A stretch of 64,000 bases of DNA from Roseburia sp. (GCA_019421345.1 JAHZFL010000001.1:275252-339251), one strand, 5' to 3'; positions 49,596 to 60,966 are shown, counted from the first letter of the stretch. Notes: generated by a model not told the origin, from the letters alone. Made by a program: numbers and translations.

Positions 49596-51371
49596 TTAAT
49601 TTGCACTTACAATACCATTTTCACAATCAAGCTCTACATATGCGCTTGATTTTAGCACTCCCAGCGCGTTCTTCGCTCCGATCATAACCGGAATATCAAG
49701 ACTAAGACCCGCAATCGCCGCATGACAGCTCTCACTCTCTGCCTCAACGATCAGACCGGACGCCGCACGCATCTGCTCCATCATGTGATTATTGGTATCG
49801 GAAGCAACGATAATATCTCCAACCTTAAAGTTCGCAAGATCGCCCTCGTCATGACAGACACACAGACTCGCACAAACCTTCTTTTTATTGATTCCCTGTC
49901 CCTTGACAAGAATATGACCCGCTACCTGTACCTTGATCAGATTAGTCGTGCCGGAAACGCCAAGCGGCACGCCGGCGGTGAGTACAACGACGTCGCCCTT
50001 GTCAATGATTCCCGCTTCCTCCGCGGTGTCTACTGCATAATCAAACAGCTCGTCCGCCTTATCCTTCTGCTCTAACAAAAGCGGCACGACACCCCATGAG
50101 AGACCAAGCTGACGGTATACCTTCTCGGTCAGACATGCGCCGATGATCGGGGAATCGGGACGGTACTTCGATACCATACGGGCAGTGCGCCCTGATTTAC
50201 TTACCGTAATGATCGCCGCAGCATTCAAGTCTCCCGCCATCATACAGGTTGCATGAGAAATCGCATTGGTCACATCGGGATTGCTCATTACCTGACGCTG
50301 CCGAAAACGCTGCAGATAATTGATGTCCTGCTCCGTGCGGATCGCAATGCGCACCATCGTCTTTAACGCCTCGATAGGGTATAAGCCCGCTGCCGTCTCC
50401 CCGGAAAGCATGATCGCACTCGTTCCGTCATAGATAGCATTTGCAACGTCTGTCGCCTCCGCCCTCGTCGGTCTCGGATGCTTCATCATCGAATCAAGCA
50501 TCTGGGTCGCCGTGATAACCACCTTTCCCGCACCGCTTACCTTCTTGATCATCATTTTCTGGATTACCGGTACGTCCTCAAGCGGAATCTCCACACCCAT
50601 ATCGCCGCGCGCAACCATGACGCCATCCGAAACTCGGATGATCTCATCCATATTTTGCACGCCCTGCATATTTTCAATCTTTGCGATAATATGAATATTC
50701 TCTCCGCCTTTTTCCTCTAAAATCTTGCGAATCTCAAGCACATCGTCCGCCGTCCGCACAAAGGAAGCCGCGATAAAATCATAATCATTTTCCACCGCGA
50801 AAACAATGTCGCTGTAATCCTTCTCACTGATATACGGCATCGTAAGCTTTACATTCGGTACGTTTACGCCCTTGCGGTTAGAAACTGTACCACCGTTGAT
50901 GACCGTACAGACAATATCCATCGGCACGCCGCCCTTTTCTGCCTTTGCCCCTGCCACCGGCTGGATTTTCTTTACCTCCATGCCGATCAGTCCGTCATCA
51001 ATCAAAATAGTATCCCCCGGCTTAACGTCCTCCGGCAGGTTTTTATAGGTGATCGAGACACGATTTTCATCGCCCGCTATCTCCTCTGTCGTAAGCGTAA
51101 AGGTCTGCCCATTCTGCAGCTCTACCTTTCCGGTCGCAAACTCCATCAGGCGGATTTCCGGTCCCTTCGTATCTAAAAGCGCCGCCACGGGACGATTTAA
51201 CTCCTCCCGCAGTCTGCGCAGCATCTTCAGACGCCCCATCTGCTCCTCATGCGGTCCGTGGGAAAAATTAAACCGCGCAACATCCATGCCCTCCTCAATC
51301 AGGCTGCGCAGCACCTTTTCATCATCTGTGGAAGGTCCAAGTGTACATACGATTTTTGTTTTTCTAAACAT
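49596..51371 (-). CDS. pyk: Pyruvate kinase with C-terminal PEP-utiliser domain
   Basis: 591 residues. The core kinase (1-475) has KIVCTLGPST, FNFSHG, the K in AKIENMQG, and the active-site MVARGDMGVEIP. The extra C-terminal domain (about 480-591) resembles the phosphohistidine domain of PEP synthase (GLIVEAESESCHAAIAGLSLDIPVMIGAKNA read in two parts), as in Bacillus-type Pyk. The conserved His in SCHAA is present. Last step of glycolysis, making ATP and pyruvate. It lies after the carbamate-kinase gene with an 83-base gap. Confidence 0.96.
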   Translation of the reverse strand: MFRKTKIVCTLGPSTDDEKVLRSLIEEGMDVARFNFSHGPHEEQMGRLKMLRRLREELNRPVAALLDTKGPEIRLMEFATGKVELQNGQTFTLTTEEIAGDENRVSITYKNLPEDVKPGDTILIDDGLIGMEVKKIQPVAGAKAEKGGVPMDIVCTVINGGTVSNRKGVNVPNVKLTMPYISEKDYSDIVFAVENDYDFIAASFVRTADDVLEIRKILEEKGGENIHIIAKIENMQGVQNMDEIIRVSDGVMVARGDMGVEIPLEDVPVIQKMMIKKVSGAGKVVITATQMLDSMMKHPRPTRAEATDVANAIYDGTSAIMLSGETAAGLYPIEALKTMVRIAIRTEQDINYLQRFRQRQVMSNPDVTNAISHATCMMAGDLNAAAIITVSKSGRTARMVSKYRPDSPIIGACLTEKVYRQLGLSWGVVPLLLEQKDKADELFDYAVDTAEEAGIIDKGDVVVLTAGVPLGVSGTTNLIKVQVAGHILVKGQGINKKKVCASLCVCHDEGDLANFKVGDIIVASDTNNHMMEQMRAASGLIVEAESESCHAAIAGLSLDIPVMIGAKNALGVLKSSAYVELDCENGIVSAN

Positions 51372-51454
51372 TCTGTCCCTCTTTCTCTGTTTCTAAATTC
51401 CTATTCCCCGCCATTACATTCCTTTGACCGGAGTCCTCCCGCTTTAGGATACGC

Positions 51455-52387
51455 TTACTTTGTAATCATCGTGCCCATACCGCCGGTAATATCCTCAGCA
51501 TCCTTATGCAGCTTTGTGATCAGCACGGACCGAATCGCAGAATCGCCGATAAAATCAACCGCCGCATGAATCTTCGGCAGCATATCGTCTTGCCCAAACT
51601 GTCCCTCCTGCATATAGCGCTTTGCCTCTGCCACCGTCATTGTACGGATCGGCTGCTCACGCTCTGTTCCAAAATTCAGACAGACCCTGTCCACACTTGT
51701 TAAGATCACAAGCATATCCGCATCCAAAAGCTCTGCAAGCCTTCCTGCCGCAAGATCCTTCTCAATGATCGCTCCTGCGCCCTTTAGCTGATTTTCCTGC
51801 ATGAGCACCGGAATCCCTCCGCCGCCGCACGCTATGACGATCTGATCCGCATTAAGCAGCGCGCGGATCGCATCAAGCTCCACAATATCTACAGGCTTTG
51901 GAGCGGCGACGATACGTCTCCATCCGTCTGCCTCATTTATCACCTGATTGCCCTTCTTCTCCTCCGCCTCGGCTTCCTCCTCCGTCAGCACACGTCCGAT
52001 GACCTTGCACGGCTTATAAAAAGCCTCGTCATACGGGTCTGCCGTAACCTGCGTGAGAATCGTTGCGACCGTCTTATAAATTCCTTTATTTAGGAGCTCT
52101 GCGCGAATCGCATTCTGTAGATCATATCCGATATAGCCCTGGCTCATTGCTGAGCATACCGACATCGGTGTCGGCGTATACTCCGGATGCAGTCTGCAAA
52201 ACTCATTCATCGCCGTATGGATCATTCCAACCTGAGGTCCGTTGCTGTGCGTGATGACCACCTGATAGTCCTCGCGAATAAAAGCGGCAATCGCTCTTGC
52301 TGTACGTTCTGCCGCCTCCTTCTGCTCGGGCAGCGTCGTGCCCAGCGCCTCGTGCCCCAGTGCGATCACGATTTTCTTTTTCTTCAT
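51455..52387 (-). CDS. arcC: Carbamate kinase-like amino acid kinase
   Basis: 310 residues of the amino acid kinase fold, typical length of carbamate kinase. The start at 52387 (MKKKKIVIALGHEALG) has GGAGGAGGGG upstream. Substrate and phosphate motifs are visible: THSNGPQVGMI (near 56-66), AVSPEPD-like region missing, CGGGGIPV (near 190) and ILTSVDRVCLNFG (near 235). The usual GGNAL at the N-terminus reads GHEAL. No arcA, arcB or allantoin genes are near, so whether it makes ATP from carbamoyl phosphate is unproven. Confidence 0.78.
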   Translation of the reverse strand: MKKKKIVIALGHEALGTTLPEQKEAAERTARAIAAFIREDYQVVITHSNGPQVGMIHTAMNEFCRLHPEYTPTPMSVCSAMSQGYIGYDLQNAIRAELLNKGIYKTVATILTQVTADPYDEAFYKPCKVIGRVLTEEEAEAEEKKGNQVINEADGWRRIVAAPKPVDIVELDAIRALLNADQIVIACGGGGIPVLMQENQLKGAGAIIEKDLAAGRLAELLDADMLVILTSVDRVCLNFGTEREQPIRTMTVAEAKRYMQEGQFGQDDMLPKIHAAVDFIGDSAIRSVLITKLHKDAEDITGGMGTMITK

Positions 52388-52490
52388 TTGCCCCTCCTCC
52401 ATCCGTTTGCCCGCTTTATCATAACATAACACCACCTGCGGTTCAATACGGCGCATTCCCTCTTTTCAAAAATTAACGCTTTGGTAATAT

Positions 52491-53102
52491 TTATTCCTCC
52501 GGCGCAGTCTCTGACGGCGGCAGCACCAGACGGTCCATGACCGCCCATATCTCGTCTCTGCCCTGCTTTGTCTCCGCAGAAAACGGCAGGATCATTATAT
52601 CCGGCTGCACGTTAAGCCCCTCCCGCACCGCTTTCAGATGCTTTTGCACCTGACTTCGCTTTATTTTATCAAGCTTTGTTGCAATGATGATCGGTGCAAA
52701 GCCCTGTGCGAGCATCCATTCATACATCAGCTTATCATTGGCGGAAGGATCGTGACGGATGTCGATCAAAAGAAATACTGCCCTTAGCTGCTTTGAAGTA
52801 TGCAGATAACGCTCGATCATCTGTCCCCACTTCGCTTTTACCTCCGCAGACGCCTTCGCATAGCCGTAGCCCGGCAGATCCACAAGATACATGGCGTCGT
52901 TGATATTATAAAAGTTAATGGTCTGCGTCTTTCCCGGCTGCGCCGAGGTGCGCGCCAGCGCCTTGCGGTTCATCAGCGCGTTGATCAGGGATGACTTTCC
53001 CACATTTGATTTTCCCGCAAACGCCACCTCCGGGTATGCCGTATCCGGCACCTTGCTTGTAATTCCGCAGACAATCTCCAAACTTACATTTTTGATCACC
53101 AT
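52491..53102 (-). CDS. ysxC: Ribosome biogenesis GTPase YsxC/EngB
   Basis: A 203-residue GTPase of late 50S assembly. G1 is AGKSNVGKSSLINAL (29-43), G3 DLPGYGYA, G4 TKLDK, and the SAQPGKTQTINFY switch is present. It is last in the tig-clpP-clpX-lon-ysxC run; the gap to lon is 47 bases. This order is classic for Firmicutes. Confidence 0.96.
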   Translation of the reverse strand: MVIKNVSLEIVCGITSKVPDTAYPEVAFAGKSNVGKSSLINALMNRKALARTSAQPGKTQTINFYNINDAMYLVDLPGYGYAKASAEVKAKWGQMIERYLHTSKQLRAVFLLIDIRHDPSANDKLMYEWMLAQGFAPIIIATKLDKIKRSQVQKHLKAVREGLNVQPDIMILPFSAETKQGRDEIWAVMDRLVLPPSETAPEE

Positions 53103-53149
53103 CGTTTTACTCCTTTATCCTCGCCATGTTTTCTGCGGCTTTCCTCCCC

Positions 53150-55465
53150 TTAAGCAAATGCAATATGGAGCACCTGCTGCAGGCTCTCGACAAATACAAT
53201 CTCCATGCCCTTTTTGATCTCGGCTGCGATCTCCTCCACATCCTTCTCATTCTTGCGCGGTACACATACTGTCCGAATACCTGCATTCTTTGCCGCCAGA
53301 ATCTTTTCCTTTAAGCCGCCGATCGGAAGCACACGTCCGCGCAGGGTAATCTCCCCCGTCATCGCCACGTCCGCACGCACCGGCTTTTTCGTAATCGCGG
53401 AAAGCATCGCCGTCGCCATTGTAATACCGGCAGACGGACCATCCTTTGGAACTGCTCCCTCCGGGATATGGATATGAATATCATTTTCCTGGAAAAACTT
53501 CTTTGGTATCTGATACTCGGCACTGACAGAACGGATATAGCTGATGCCCGCCTGCGCCGACTCCTTCATAACGTCGCCAAGCTGTCCCGTAAGCTGGAAC
53601 TCTCCCTTTCCGGGCATAATGTTTACTTCTATTTCCAGCGTATCGCCGCCGACGCTGGTCCACGCAAGTCCGCGCACAACGCCAATCTCATCCGTCTCAT
53701 TTTTGTGATCCTGACGGTATTTCTCTTTTCCAAGATACTTCTCAAGATTCTGTCCGGTGATCCTGACCTCTGTCCGCTGCCCCTCATAAATCTCACGCGC
53801 CGCCTTTCTGGCAATCTCGCCAAGCTTGCGCTCCAGCCCACGGACACCCGCCTCTCTTGTGTAGCCGCGGATGATTTTTTGCAGAGCTCCGTCACTGATC
53901 ACAAGCTGTTCCTGCTTTAATCCGTTGCGTGTCGTCTGCTTTTCGAGCAAATGCTCCCTCGCAATATGGAACTTTTCATTTTCCGTATAGCTTGTGACTT
54001 CAATGAGCTCCATACGATCCAACAGGGGACGCGGAATATCCTGTGCGGAATTTGCGGTTGCGATAAACAGCACCTCTGACAGATCGATCGGCGCCTCGAC
54101 ATAATGATCGCGGAATTTATTGTTCTGCTCCGCATCTAACACCTCAAGAAGGGCGGACGCGGTATCTCCTTTATAATCGCTGCTCATCTTGTCGATCTCG
54201 TCAAGCAGCATCAGCGGGTTCTTCACGCCCGCGCTGCGCAGTCCGTTGACAATACGCCCCGGCATCGCGCCCACATAGGTCTTTCTGTGTCCGCGTATCT
54301 CCGCTTCGTCTCGCACACCGCCCAGACAGATCCGCACATATTTCTTATCCAATGCGCGCGCCACCGAGCGGGCAATGCTTGTCTTGCCTGTTCCCGGCGG
54401 TCCGACCAGACAAATGATCGGACTCTCTCCCTTGCTCGTCAAATTGCGTACGGCAAGAAACTCCAGCATGCGCTCCTTCACCTTCTCCAAGCCGTAATGA
54501 TCCTCATTTAAAATATTCTCGGCATTCTTTATGTCCTTATTGTCTCTGGATGCACGATTCCACGGAAGCTCCAGCATCGTCTCAATATACCCCCGTGTCA
54601 CCGCGCTTTCGGAAGAATTGGAGCTGATATTCTTAAAACGGTCAATTTCCTTTTTGATGCGCTCCTTTACCTCTTTATCTGCCTTTAGCTTTTCCAACGC
54701 TTCCATATAACTGTCTGCGTCAGACTCCGTATTGTCCTCTCCGAGCTCCTCACGGATCAGCTTCATCTGCTCGCGCAGGATATATTCCTTTTGATTGCGA
54801 TCCACACGCTCCTTGATCTTTGCCTGAAGCTCATTTTTGATCGCATTGACCTCGATTTCCTTTAACAAAAGTGCCACTAGTACCTCATAGCGCTCTGTTA
54901 AGGACACTGCCTCCAAAATTTTTTGTTTTTCCTCATAAGAAACCGGAAGATTGTTCGCAATCTGATCCATCAGCTTCTCTAAATCTGTGATCGTGCTTAC
55001 CTGACGAAGCAGCTCCTTGCCCGCACGCGGGTTTAAAGTCTGGTATTTGGCGTATGTTTCCTGAATGCTGCGCACCATCGCAGTCCTTGCATCCTCCAAC
55101 AAGCCTTCGTCCACCGTCTCGTCAAAACGCGCGATCTCCGCTACAAGAAATCGCTCTGTTTCCACAAAGGAGGATAGCTCTGCACGCTCATCCCCCTCTA
55201 CCAATACCCGTATAATATTATTCTGTAATTTTATGACCTGCTTGACCTCTGCGATAATCCCGATCTGGTATAAATCCTCCAGCTGCGGATTCTCCTGCTC
55301 CACATCACGCTGCGTCACAAGAAATATCTTCTGCGTTTCCATCATACACTGCTCGACCGCCTTGATCGACTTCTCACGGCTGATGTCAAAATGAGCAATC
55401 ATCCCCGGCAATATTACCATACCGCGCAGTGCCACTGCAGGCATTTTCAAAATCATTGTATCCAA
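53150..55465 (-). CDS. lon: ATP-dependent protease Lon
   Basis: A 771-residue hexameric protease of damaged and regulatory proteins. N-terminal substrate domain ([20 protein letters not shown]), Walker [13 protein letters not shown], Walker [10 protein letters not shown], and the Ser-Lys dyad in [12 protein letters not shown] and the K of [10 protein letters not shown]. The frame opens with TTG at 55465 and GAGG 6 bases upstream; ATG codons at 55456 and 55444 are alternatives. Gap to clpX is 31 bases. Confidence 0.96.
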   Translation of the reverse strand: MDTMILKMPAVALRGMVILPGMIAHFDISREKSIKAVEQCMMETQKIFLVTQRDVEQENPQLEDLYQIGIIAEVKQVIKLQNNIIRVLVEGDERAELSSFVETERFLVAEIARFDETVDEGLLEDARTAMVRSIQETYAKYQTLNPRAGKELLRQVSTITDLEKLMDQIANNLPVSYEEKQKILEAVSLTERYEVLVALLLKEIEVNAIKNELQAKIKERVDRNQKEYILREQMKLIREELGEDNTESDADSYMEALEKLKADKEVKERIKKEIDRFKNISSNSSESAVTRGYIETMLELPWNRASRDNKDIKNAENILNEDHYGLEKVKERMLEFLAVRNLTSKGESPIICLVGPPGTGKTSIARSVARALDKKYVRICLGGVRDEAEIRGHRKTYVGAMPGRIVNGLRSAGVKNPLMLLDEIDKMSSDYKGDTASALLEVLDAEQNNKFRDHYVEAPIDLSEVLFIATANSAQDIPRPLLDRMELIEVTSYTENEKFHIAREHLLEKQTTRNGLKQEQLVISDGALQKIIRGYTREAGVRGLERKLGEIARKAAREIYEGQRTEVRITGQNLEKYLGKEKYRQDHKNETDEIGVVRGLAWTSVGGDTLEIEVNIMPGKGEFQLTGQLGDVMKESAQAGISYIRSVSAEYQIPKKFFQENDIHIHIPEGAVPKDGPSAGITMATAMLSAITKKPVRADVAMTGEITLRGRVLPIGGLKEKILAAKNAGIRTVCVPRKNEKDVEEIAAEIKKGMEIVFVESLQQVLHIAFA

Positions 55466-55496
55466 TTTCAGCCTCTATTATCTTTCTTCTACTGTC

Positions 55497-56750
55497 TTAA
55501 CTAGCTTCTAGCTTCTTGATCTGCTCCCCCTCAAGCGCAAGCTTTTCCTCGACCAGCTCTTTTGTGATCCGGCAGCTTGTGATCGTCTCGTCCGAAGGAA
55601 TATGATACATCATATCAAGCGTTACCGCCTCCATGATCGCACGCAGTCCGCGCGCGCCCGTTTTACGCTCCAGCGCCTTATCTGCGATCGCCTCCAGCGC
55701 TTCGCGGTCTATGGAAAGCGCAACGCCGTCCAATTCAAACAGCTTCTGATACTGTCTGGTCAGCGCATTCTTCGGCTCCTGCAAAATACGGATCAACGCT
55801 TCTCGATCCAGCATATCAAGCGATACGGTAATCGGCACACGACCGATAAACTCAGGGATCAGACCGAATTTCACAAAATCCTGCGGAAGCACATGACGGA
55901 AAAGATCGCCGATATTTACTTCCTTTCTCGCCTGTGCGTCTGCCTGAAAGCCGATCGTCTTCTGATCAAGGCGTGTTTCGATGATCTTCTCAAGACCGTC
56001 AAACGCTCCGCCGCAGATAAATAAAATATTTGTCGTATCAATCTGGATCAACTCCTGCTGCGGATGCTTTCTGCCGCCCTGCGGCGGTACGGACGCAATC
56101 GTCCCCTCCAAAATCTTAAGGAGCGCCTGCTGTACGCCCTCACCCGAAACATCACGCGTAATCGAGACGTTCTCGGATTTCTTGGAAATCTTATCAATCT
56201 CATCAATATAGATAATTCCGTGCTGCGCGCGCTCAATATTATAATCTGCCGCCTGTATCAGCTTCAGCAGAATGTTCTCAACATCCTCACCGACGTAGCC
56301 CGCCTCGGTCAGCGTCGTGGCATCTGCGATCGCGAAAGGAACGTTTAAAACCCGCGCCAGCGTCTGTGCCAGAAATGTCTTACCGGAGCCTGTCGGTCCA
56401 AGCATTAAGATATTGCTCTTTTGCAGCTCCACGTCTATGTCTGTTCCCGCCATGATCCTCTTATAGTGATTATACACCGCGACAGACAAAACCTTCTTCG
56501 CCTGATCCTGTCCGATCACATATTCATCCAGAAATGCTTTCATCGCCTCAGGCTTGATGAGATTGATCTGCTCCTCCTCAACGACTCCCTCAGCGTCCTC
56601 CCCAAGTTCTTCCTCAATGATCTCCGCACAAATATCCACGCATTCGTCACAGATATAAGCGCCCTGCGGTCCCGCAATCAGCTTGCGCACCTGTTCCTGT
56701 GTCTTTCCGCAAAAGGAACAGCGGAATTTATCGTCACTTCTTCCTGCCAT
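55497..56750 (-). CDS. clpX: ATP-dependent unfoldase ClpX
   Basis: 417 residues. The N-terminal zinc domain (CSFCGKTQ and CDECVDIC) binds adaptors. The AAA+ domain has [12 protein letters not shown], the Walker [10 protein letters not shown], pore loop GYVGED and sensor 2 in [13 protein letters not shown]-type loops to dock with ClpP are present (KTIGFQAD). It starts just 2 bases after the clpP stop, so they are co-translated. Confidence 0.97.
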   Translation of the reverse strand: MAGRSDDKFRCSFCGKTQEQVRKLIAGPQGAYICDECVDICAEIIEEELGEDAEGVVEEEQINLIKPEAMKAFLDEYVIGQDQAKKVLSVAVYNHYKRIMAGTDIDVELQKSNILMLGPTGSGKTFLAQTLARVLNVPFAIADATTLTEAGYVGEDVENILLKLIQAADYNIERAQHGIIYIDEIDKISKKSENVSITRDVSGEGVQQALLKILEGTIASVPPQGGRKHPQQELIQIDTTNILFICGGAFDGLEKIIETRLDQKTIGFQADAQARKEVNIGDLFRHVLPQDFVKFGLIPEFIGRVPITVSLDMLDREALIRILQEPKNALTRQYQKLFELDGVALSIDREALEAIADKALERKTGARGLRAIMEAVTLDMMYHIPSDETITSCRITKELVEEKLALEGEQIKKLEAS

Positions 56751-56752
56751 GC

Positions 56753-57361
56753 TTATTCTTCTCCATCTTTTTTGTTCTTATCTTTCCTTACAATGACCTC
56801 GTCGATCAATCCGTACTCCTTCGCCTCCTCGGCTGACATGTAATAATCTCTCTCGGTATCAGCCGCAACAACATCATAAGGCTTTCCGGTATTCTCCGCA
56901 AGAATTTCATTTAACTTCTTCTTTGTCTTTAAAATATTCTCAGCCGCGATCTGGATCTCCGTCGCCTGCCCCTTTGCTCCGCCGGACGGCTGGTGGATCA
57001 TGACCTCTGCATTCGGAAGCGCATAGCGCTTACCCTTTGCGCCGCCTGCCAGAAGAAACGCCCCCATGCTCGCCGCAAGCCCGATACAGATCGTAGACAC
57101 ATCACACTTGATATACTGCATCGTATCGTAGATCGCCATTCCCGCCGTCACCATACCTCCCGGGGAATTAATGTACAGCTGAATATCCTTATTCGGATCC
57201 TCAGACTCCAAAAACAGAAGCTGCGCCACCACAAGGCTTGCCGTTGTCTCATTGACCTCCTCTCCCAGGAAAATGATTCTATCCTTTAATAAGCGGGAGT
57301 AAATATCATAATTGCGCTCTCCCCGGCTGGTCTGTTCCACGACGTAAGGTACTAAACTCAT
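56753..57361 (-). CDS. clpP: ATP-dependent Clp protease proteolytic subunit
   Basis: 202 residues. The start at 57361 ([22 protein letters not shown]) has GGAGG 8 bases upstream; an earlier ATG at 57382 is before that site. The catalytic triad is S98 ([10 protein letters not shown]), H123 (VMIHQPSGG) and D172 (ERDYYM). Forms the 14-subunit chamber fed by ClpX, the next gene. Confidence 0.97.
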   Translation of the reverse strand: MSLVPYVVEQTSRGERNYDIYSRLLKDRIIFLGEEVNETTASLVVAQLLFLESEDPNKDIQLYINSPGGMVTAGMAIYDTMQYIKCDVSTICIGLAASMGAFLLAGGAKGKRYALPNAEVMIHQPSGGAKGQATEIQIAAENILKTKKKLNEILAENTGKPYDVVAADTERDYYMSAEEAKEYGLIDEVIVRKDKNKKDGEE

Positions 57362-57460
57362 ATTTTTGTCCTCCATATTCACACTTTTTTCATCAATATT
57401 TATAAGCTTAAACAGACCGGCCCTAGAGCCAGTCTGTCTGTTTGTGATACCCGGCAGGGA

Positions 57461-58801
57461 TTATTCCTCCGCTGTCTTTTCCTCTGCTTCTTTTTCCTTC
57501 TTGGACTTCGCCTTCGCTCTTTCCTTTACATTATCCATGATAAGTGTAACTGCCTTTGTCACGGAAATGTCACGCTTCATAGACTCTTTCTCAGCATCAC
57601 CCATATATTCTTTCAGCTTATCAGCCTCCATGCCGTAAGCTGCCGCCATCTTGGCAACCTCTGCGTCAATATCTTCCTCTGTAACCTCGATATTCTCCTC
57701 TTTCGCAATCTGCTCCAATACGAGACTGCTCTTAATGCGTGTCTCAGCCTCCGGGCGCACCTGCTCCTTTAGCTTCTCGATCGTAAGACCGGAGAACTGC
57801 ATATACTGCTCCATGGAAAGACCGCTCTGTGCGATCCTCTGTGCAAATTCATTGACCATATTCTCGCACTGTGTCTCGATCATCGCTTCCGGAAGCTCCA
57901 TTTCGGACTTGTCAATGATCTTCTGGATCGCCTCGTCCTCCTTCGTGCGCTTTGCCTCATTCTCCTTCTGCTCAGTCAGACGCTTCTTCACGTCCTCCTT
58001 ATACTCTGCCAGAGTATCAAATTCAGAAACATCCTGCGCAAACTCGTCGTCTAACTGCGGAAGCTCCTTTGCCTTGATCTCATGGATCTTAACCTTAAAC
58101 ATCGCTGGCTTGCCGGCTAACTCTGCCGCCTGATACTGCTCTGGGAAGGTCACATTGACCTCTACCTCGTCCTCTGCATTCTTTCCAACCAGCTGATCCT
58201 CAAATGTATCAATGAAGGAATGGGAACCAAGCTCTAAGGAGTGATTCTCACCCTTGCCGCCCTCAAATGCAACGCCGTCCACAAAGCCCTCGAAATCAAT
58301 CACTACAGTATCGCCGTTTGCTGCCGGTCTGTCTGTGACAGTTACGGTTCTTGCGTTGTTATTGCGCTCCTTCTCAAGCGCCTCCGCCACTTCATCCTCA
58401 GACACGGAGGTGTCGATCTTCGTCACCTGAACGCCCAAATATTTTCCAAGCTTCACCTCAGGTCTTACTGCCACCTCAGCGGTAAAGATAAACGGCTTGC
58501 CGGATTCAATCTGTACAATATTAATCGTCGGTCTGGAAACAATGTCAATTCCGCTCTCGTCCGCGGCTGCCGGATAATTTCCCTGAATCAGTGTATTCGC
58601 TGCGTCCTCATAAAAAACACCTGCGCCGTACATCTTCTCGATCATCTTTCTCGGCACCTTGCCCTTACGGAATCCCGGAAGGCTGATCTTATTCTTTTCC
58701 TTTAAATAAGCCTCCTGAATGGCTTTCTCTACTTCCTCTGCCGCAACCTCGATGGTAAGCTTCGCCATATTCTTTTCCAAATTCTCTACCTGTACACTCA
58801 T
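57461..58801 (-). CDS. tig: Trigger factor (ribosome-bound chaperone and prolyl isomerase)
   Basis: 446 residues. The N-terminal ribosome-binding signature is GFRKGKVPRKMIEKMYG (about 44-60), the FKBP-type isomerase domain is near 160-240 (GDTVVIDFEGFVDG; FPEQYQAAELAGKPAMFKV) and the helical C-terminal arms follow. The acidic and lysine tail is normal. First gene of the protease and chaperone operon. Confidence 0.96.
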   Translation of the reverse strand: MSVQVENLEKNMAKLTIEVAAEEVEKAIQEAYLKEKNKISLPGFRKGKVPRKMIEKMYGAGVFYEDAANTLIQGNYPAAADESGIDIVSRPTINIVQIESGKPFIFTAEVAVRPEVKLGKYLGVQVTKIDTSVSEDEVAEALEKERNNNARTVTVTDRPAANGDTVVIDFEGFVDGVAFEGGKGENHSLELGSHSFIDTFEDQLVGKNAEDEVEVNVTFPEQYQAAELAGKPAMFKVKIHEIKAKELPQLDDEFAQDVSEFDTLAEYKEDVKKRLTEQKENEAKRTKEDEAIQKIIDKSEMELPEAMIETQCENMVNEFAQRIAQSGLSMEQYMQFSGLTIEKLKEQVRPEAETRIKSSLVLEQIAKEENIEVTEEDIDAEVAKMAAAYGMEADKLKEYMGDAEKESMKRDISVTKAVTLIMDNVKERAKAKSKKEKEAEEKTAEE

Positions 58802-58945
58802 TACAACTGTTTCCTCCTTAAAAAATATATATAAAATATCATGTACATTTTCCGTTTCTTACAAGTCGCTGCACTCCCTGTCTTCAGGGGTTCTCGCTGT
58901 GTCCCGGAAAAAAGGGCGTACTACGACCGTCACAGTCATTTTAGG

Positions 58946-58951
58946 ATTATA
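58946..58951 (-). promoter_or_regulatory. Likely -10 box of the tig operon
   Basis: A perfect TATAAT (minus strand 58951-58946) about 145 bases before the tig start. The -35 region is poor, so the promoter may be weak or regulated. I see no CIRCE or CtsR site in this leader. Confidence 0.4.
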
Positions 58952-59016
58952 ACATAATGCTTTGAAAAATACTAGCTTTTTTTCGCTTTTCTCAAAGAAA
59001 ACAGGCTTTTCCCCAC

Positions 59017-60948
59017 TCATACTCCTTCCACATTTCCAGCAGAAATAATTTTTTCCCACAGATAATAACCGTGTAGCAACTCTCCATTCAGCATTTGTGT
59101 CGTCTTGTAGGGCAATATATCTTCTTCCAATTCCAGTAGGACACTTTCTTTTTCTGAAATAAAATCAAGAAGTCTGTCTGCCGCGGATCTTGCGCGTGCA
59201 GACACCCCGGCAAAACGAATGTCCAATATCTCATAGCCAAATGGCTTGTATTCTTTCATCCACAGCGTCCGCCTCTGTACGCGAAGCATTTCTGCCAGCC
59301 TGTCGATTTCGTTCAACTCATTTTCTATGATCTCCCTCATTCCATTTTCGTCTTTTGCACGATATGCACGGCGGATCCGGTCTGTAATTCCTGCTTTTTT
59401 TGCCAAAAGCCTCGCCAATGTTTCATAATATGCGAACAATTCCCGATCCTCCCGATCCATATCATCCCATTTCCTGACATCCATAGAAATTTTTTCCACC
59501 AAGCCGGCATATTGTTTCTGTAGCTTCTCCTCCTCAAACATTTTGCTCAAAAGTCCCATCAAATTGTCCTGATACAAAATGGTCTTCGACGGATTTTCAC
59601 AGTAACGGTTATGTTTTGACACTTTGTAATCCCGATTGTCAAAAGCGTCCAAGAGACAGTAGTTGTTCCAGTCCTTTCCAAAACAAAAGCGAAATCTTTC
59701 TTCAACCTGCTCCTGCAGCGGATTCTCCGAAAATCCATATTCCCCGTATAATGCCAGTGTCGGAAGAACTGTCAACAGCGGCGTCTCTGCACCGTTATCC
59801 ATCCATACGGTACAAAAAACATCTTTCATTCCCGTTTTACAGCACGCTTTTAAGGCGTCTCTTGTCGTTTGAAACGATTTGCTGATCCCAGGCGCTATCC
59901 CATTCCATGTCCATGCTCCACCGGCAAAGATCAGCGGATTGCCAAGCCTTTGATGAATACGGATATATTTCTCATAAAAATCAATCCCTTCATTGTAGTA
60001 ATCCCAGTAACAGAGCGTTACATCGCTCGACAAATTGTCTTTATCCTTCGGCGTCGCATCCTCCGGCAATCCATAGTAATCCTCCGTCCCAAAATTTAAT
60101 TTCAGGTACATATCCGACCAGATGACCGGCGATAATCCCAGGCTTTTACACTCCTGCACCAACCACTCCAAATGCCGTTTCATGAGCCTTGCAGGTTCCT
60201 CATACCCATGCTTCTCCAAATACATTCCCCTGCCCAGATGAGCCGCCTCATCCATTCCCAGATGGACGATTCCGCCAGAAAAGCATTCCGATATGGTTCT
60301 CAGCAAAGCCATCATCAATTTTTCAGTTTTGTCATCCTCTAACAGGAGAATGTCATCAATATCCTTATACTCATTGAACGCCGGCTGCTTTAGCGCGCTG
60401 CGAAGATGTGCAAGCGTCTGTATGCAGGGAACAAGCGTAATGCCAAAAAGCAAAGCATAACGATCGCACTCCTTGATCTCTTCCTTGCTGAAACGCCCTC
60501 TTAAATATCCCCAGTACGGATACCCCTCAATTTCCAGCGTATCTTCCATATAGAGATAAAGACGATTCATTCCGAATTCCGCAAGCCTGAGCACATACTT
60601 TTTGAGCGTTTCAAGCCTTGGCACGCAATTTCTTGAACAGTCCAGCATGATTCCATTTGATTCAAAATTCGGAATTTCTTCCAGAATGAAATCTTGTTTT
60701 TGGCTATTTTGAAGCATCAGAGAAGCACCTCTGAAAAAATGTGCTTTTTTTTCATAATAAATAACACATTCTTCTTTTTGTTTCACGATTTTTAGCTTCT
60801 TCTCTGTACAAGGACGTCCGACAATACGTATTGACGCTTCTTTTTTGTCTCCAGACAACACGTATCCATGTTCCCTTAAAAAAATCTCAAGTCCCTCTGA
60901 TAAATTGACGTCCGTATTATCTTCAAAATAAACAGTATTTTTCTCCAT
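59017..60948 (-). CDS. Glycoside hydrolase family 20-like beta-N-acetylhexosaminidase
   Basis: 643 residues with no signal peptide, so cytosolic. The N-terminal domain (1-95) is like the GH20 N-terminal fold, followed by the barrel opening IMLDCSRNCVPRLETLKKYV and the key acidic pair D233-E234 in VHLGMDEAAHLG. Further barrel loops (VIWSDMY; CYWDYYN; FAGGAWTWNG) match the family. The C-terminal 200 residues are helical. It would release terminal GlcNAc or GalNAc from imported glycans. It is the last gene of the AraC, beta-helix, GH20 run (18-base gap). Confidence 0.88.
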   Translation of the reverse strand: MEKNTVYFEDNTDVNLSEGLEIFLREHGYVLSGDKKEASIRIVGRPCTEKKLKIVKQKEECVIYYEKKAHFFRGASLMLQNSQKQDFILEEIPNFESNGIMLDCSRNCVPRLETLKKYVLRLAEFGMNRLYLYMEDTLEIEGYPYWGYLRGRFSKEEIKECDRYALLFGITLVPCIQTLAHLRSALKQPAFNEYKDIDDILLLEDDKTEKLMMALLRTISECFSGGIVHLGMDEAAHLGRGMYLEKHGYEEPARLMKRHLEWLVQECKSLGLSPVIWSDMYLKLNFGTEDYYGLPEDATPKDKDNLSSDVTLCYWDYYNEGIDFYEKYIRIHQRLGNPLIFAGGAWTWNGIAPGISKSFQTTRDALKACCKTGMKDVFCTVWMDNGAETPLLTVLPTLALYGEYGFSENPLQEQVEERFRFCFGKDWNNYCLLDAFDNRDYKVSKHNRYCENPSKTILYQDNLMGLLSKMFEEEKLQKQYAGLVEKISMDVRKWDDMDREDRELFAYYETLARLLAKKAGITDRIRRAYRAKDENGMREIIENELNEIDRLAEMLRVQRRTLWMKEYKPFGYEILDIRFAGVSARARSAADRLLDFISEKESVLLELEEDILPYKTTQMLNGELLHGYYLWEKIISAGNVEGV

Positions 60949-60966
60949 ACGACTTTCTCTCCACTA

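Noticed and set aside
57410..57438. A hairpin between tig and clpP as a terminator
   Set aside because: Imperfect stem with no T-run on the minus strand; the genes are expected to be read through.
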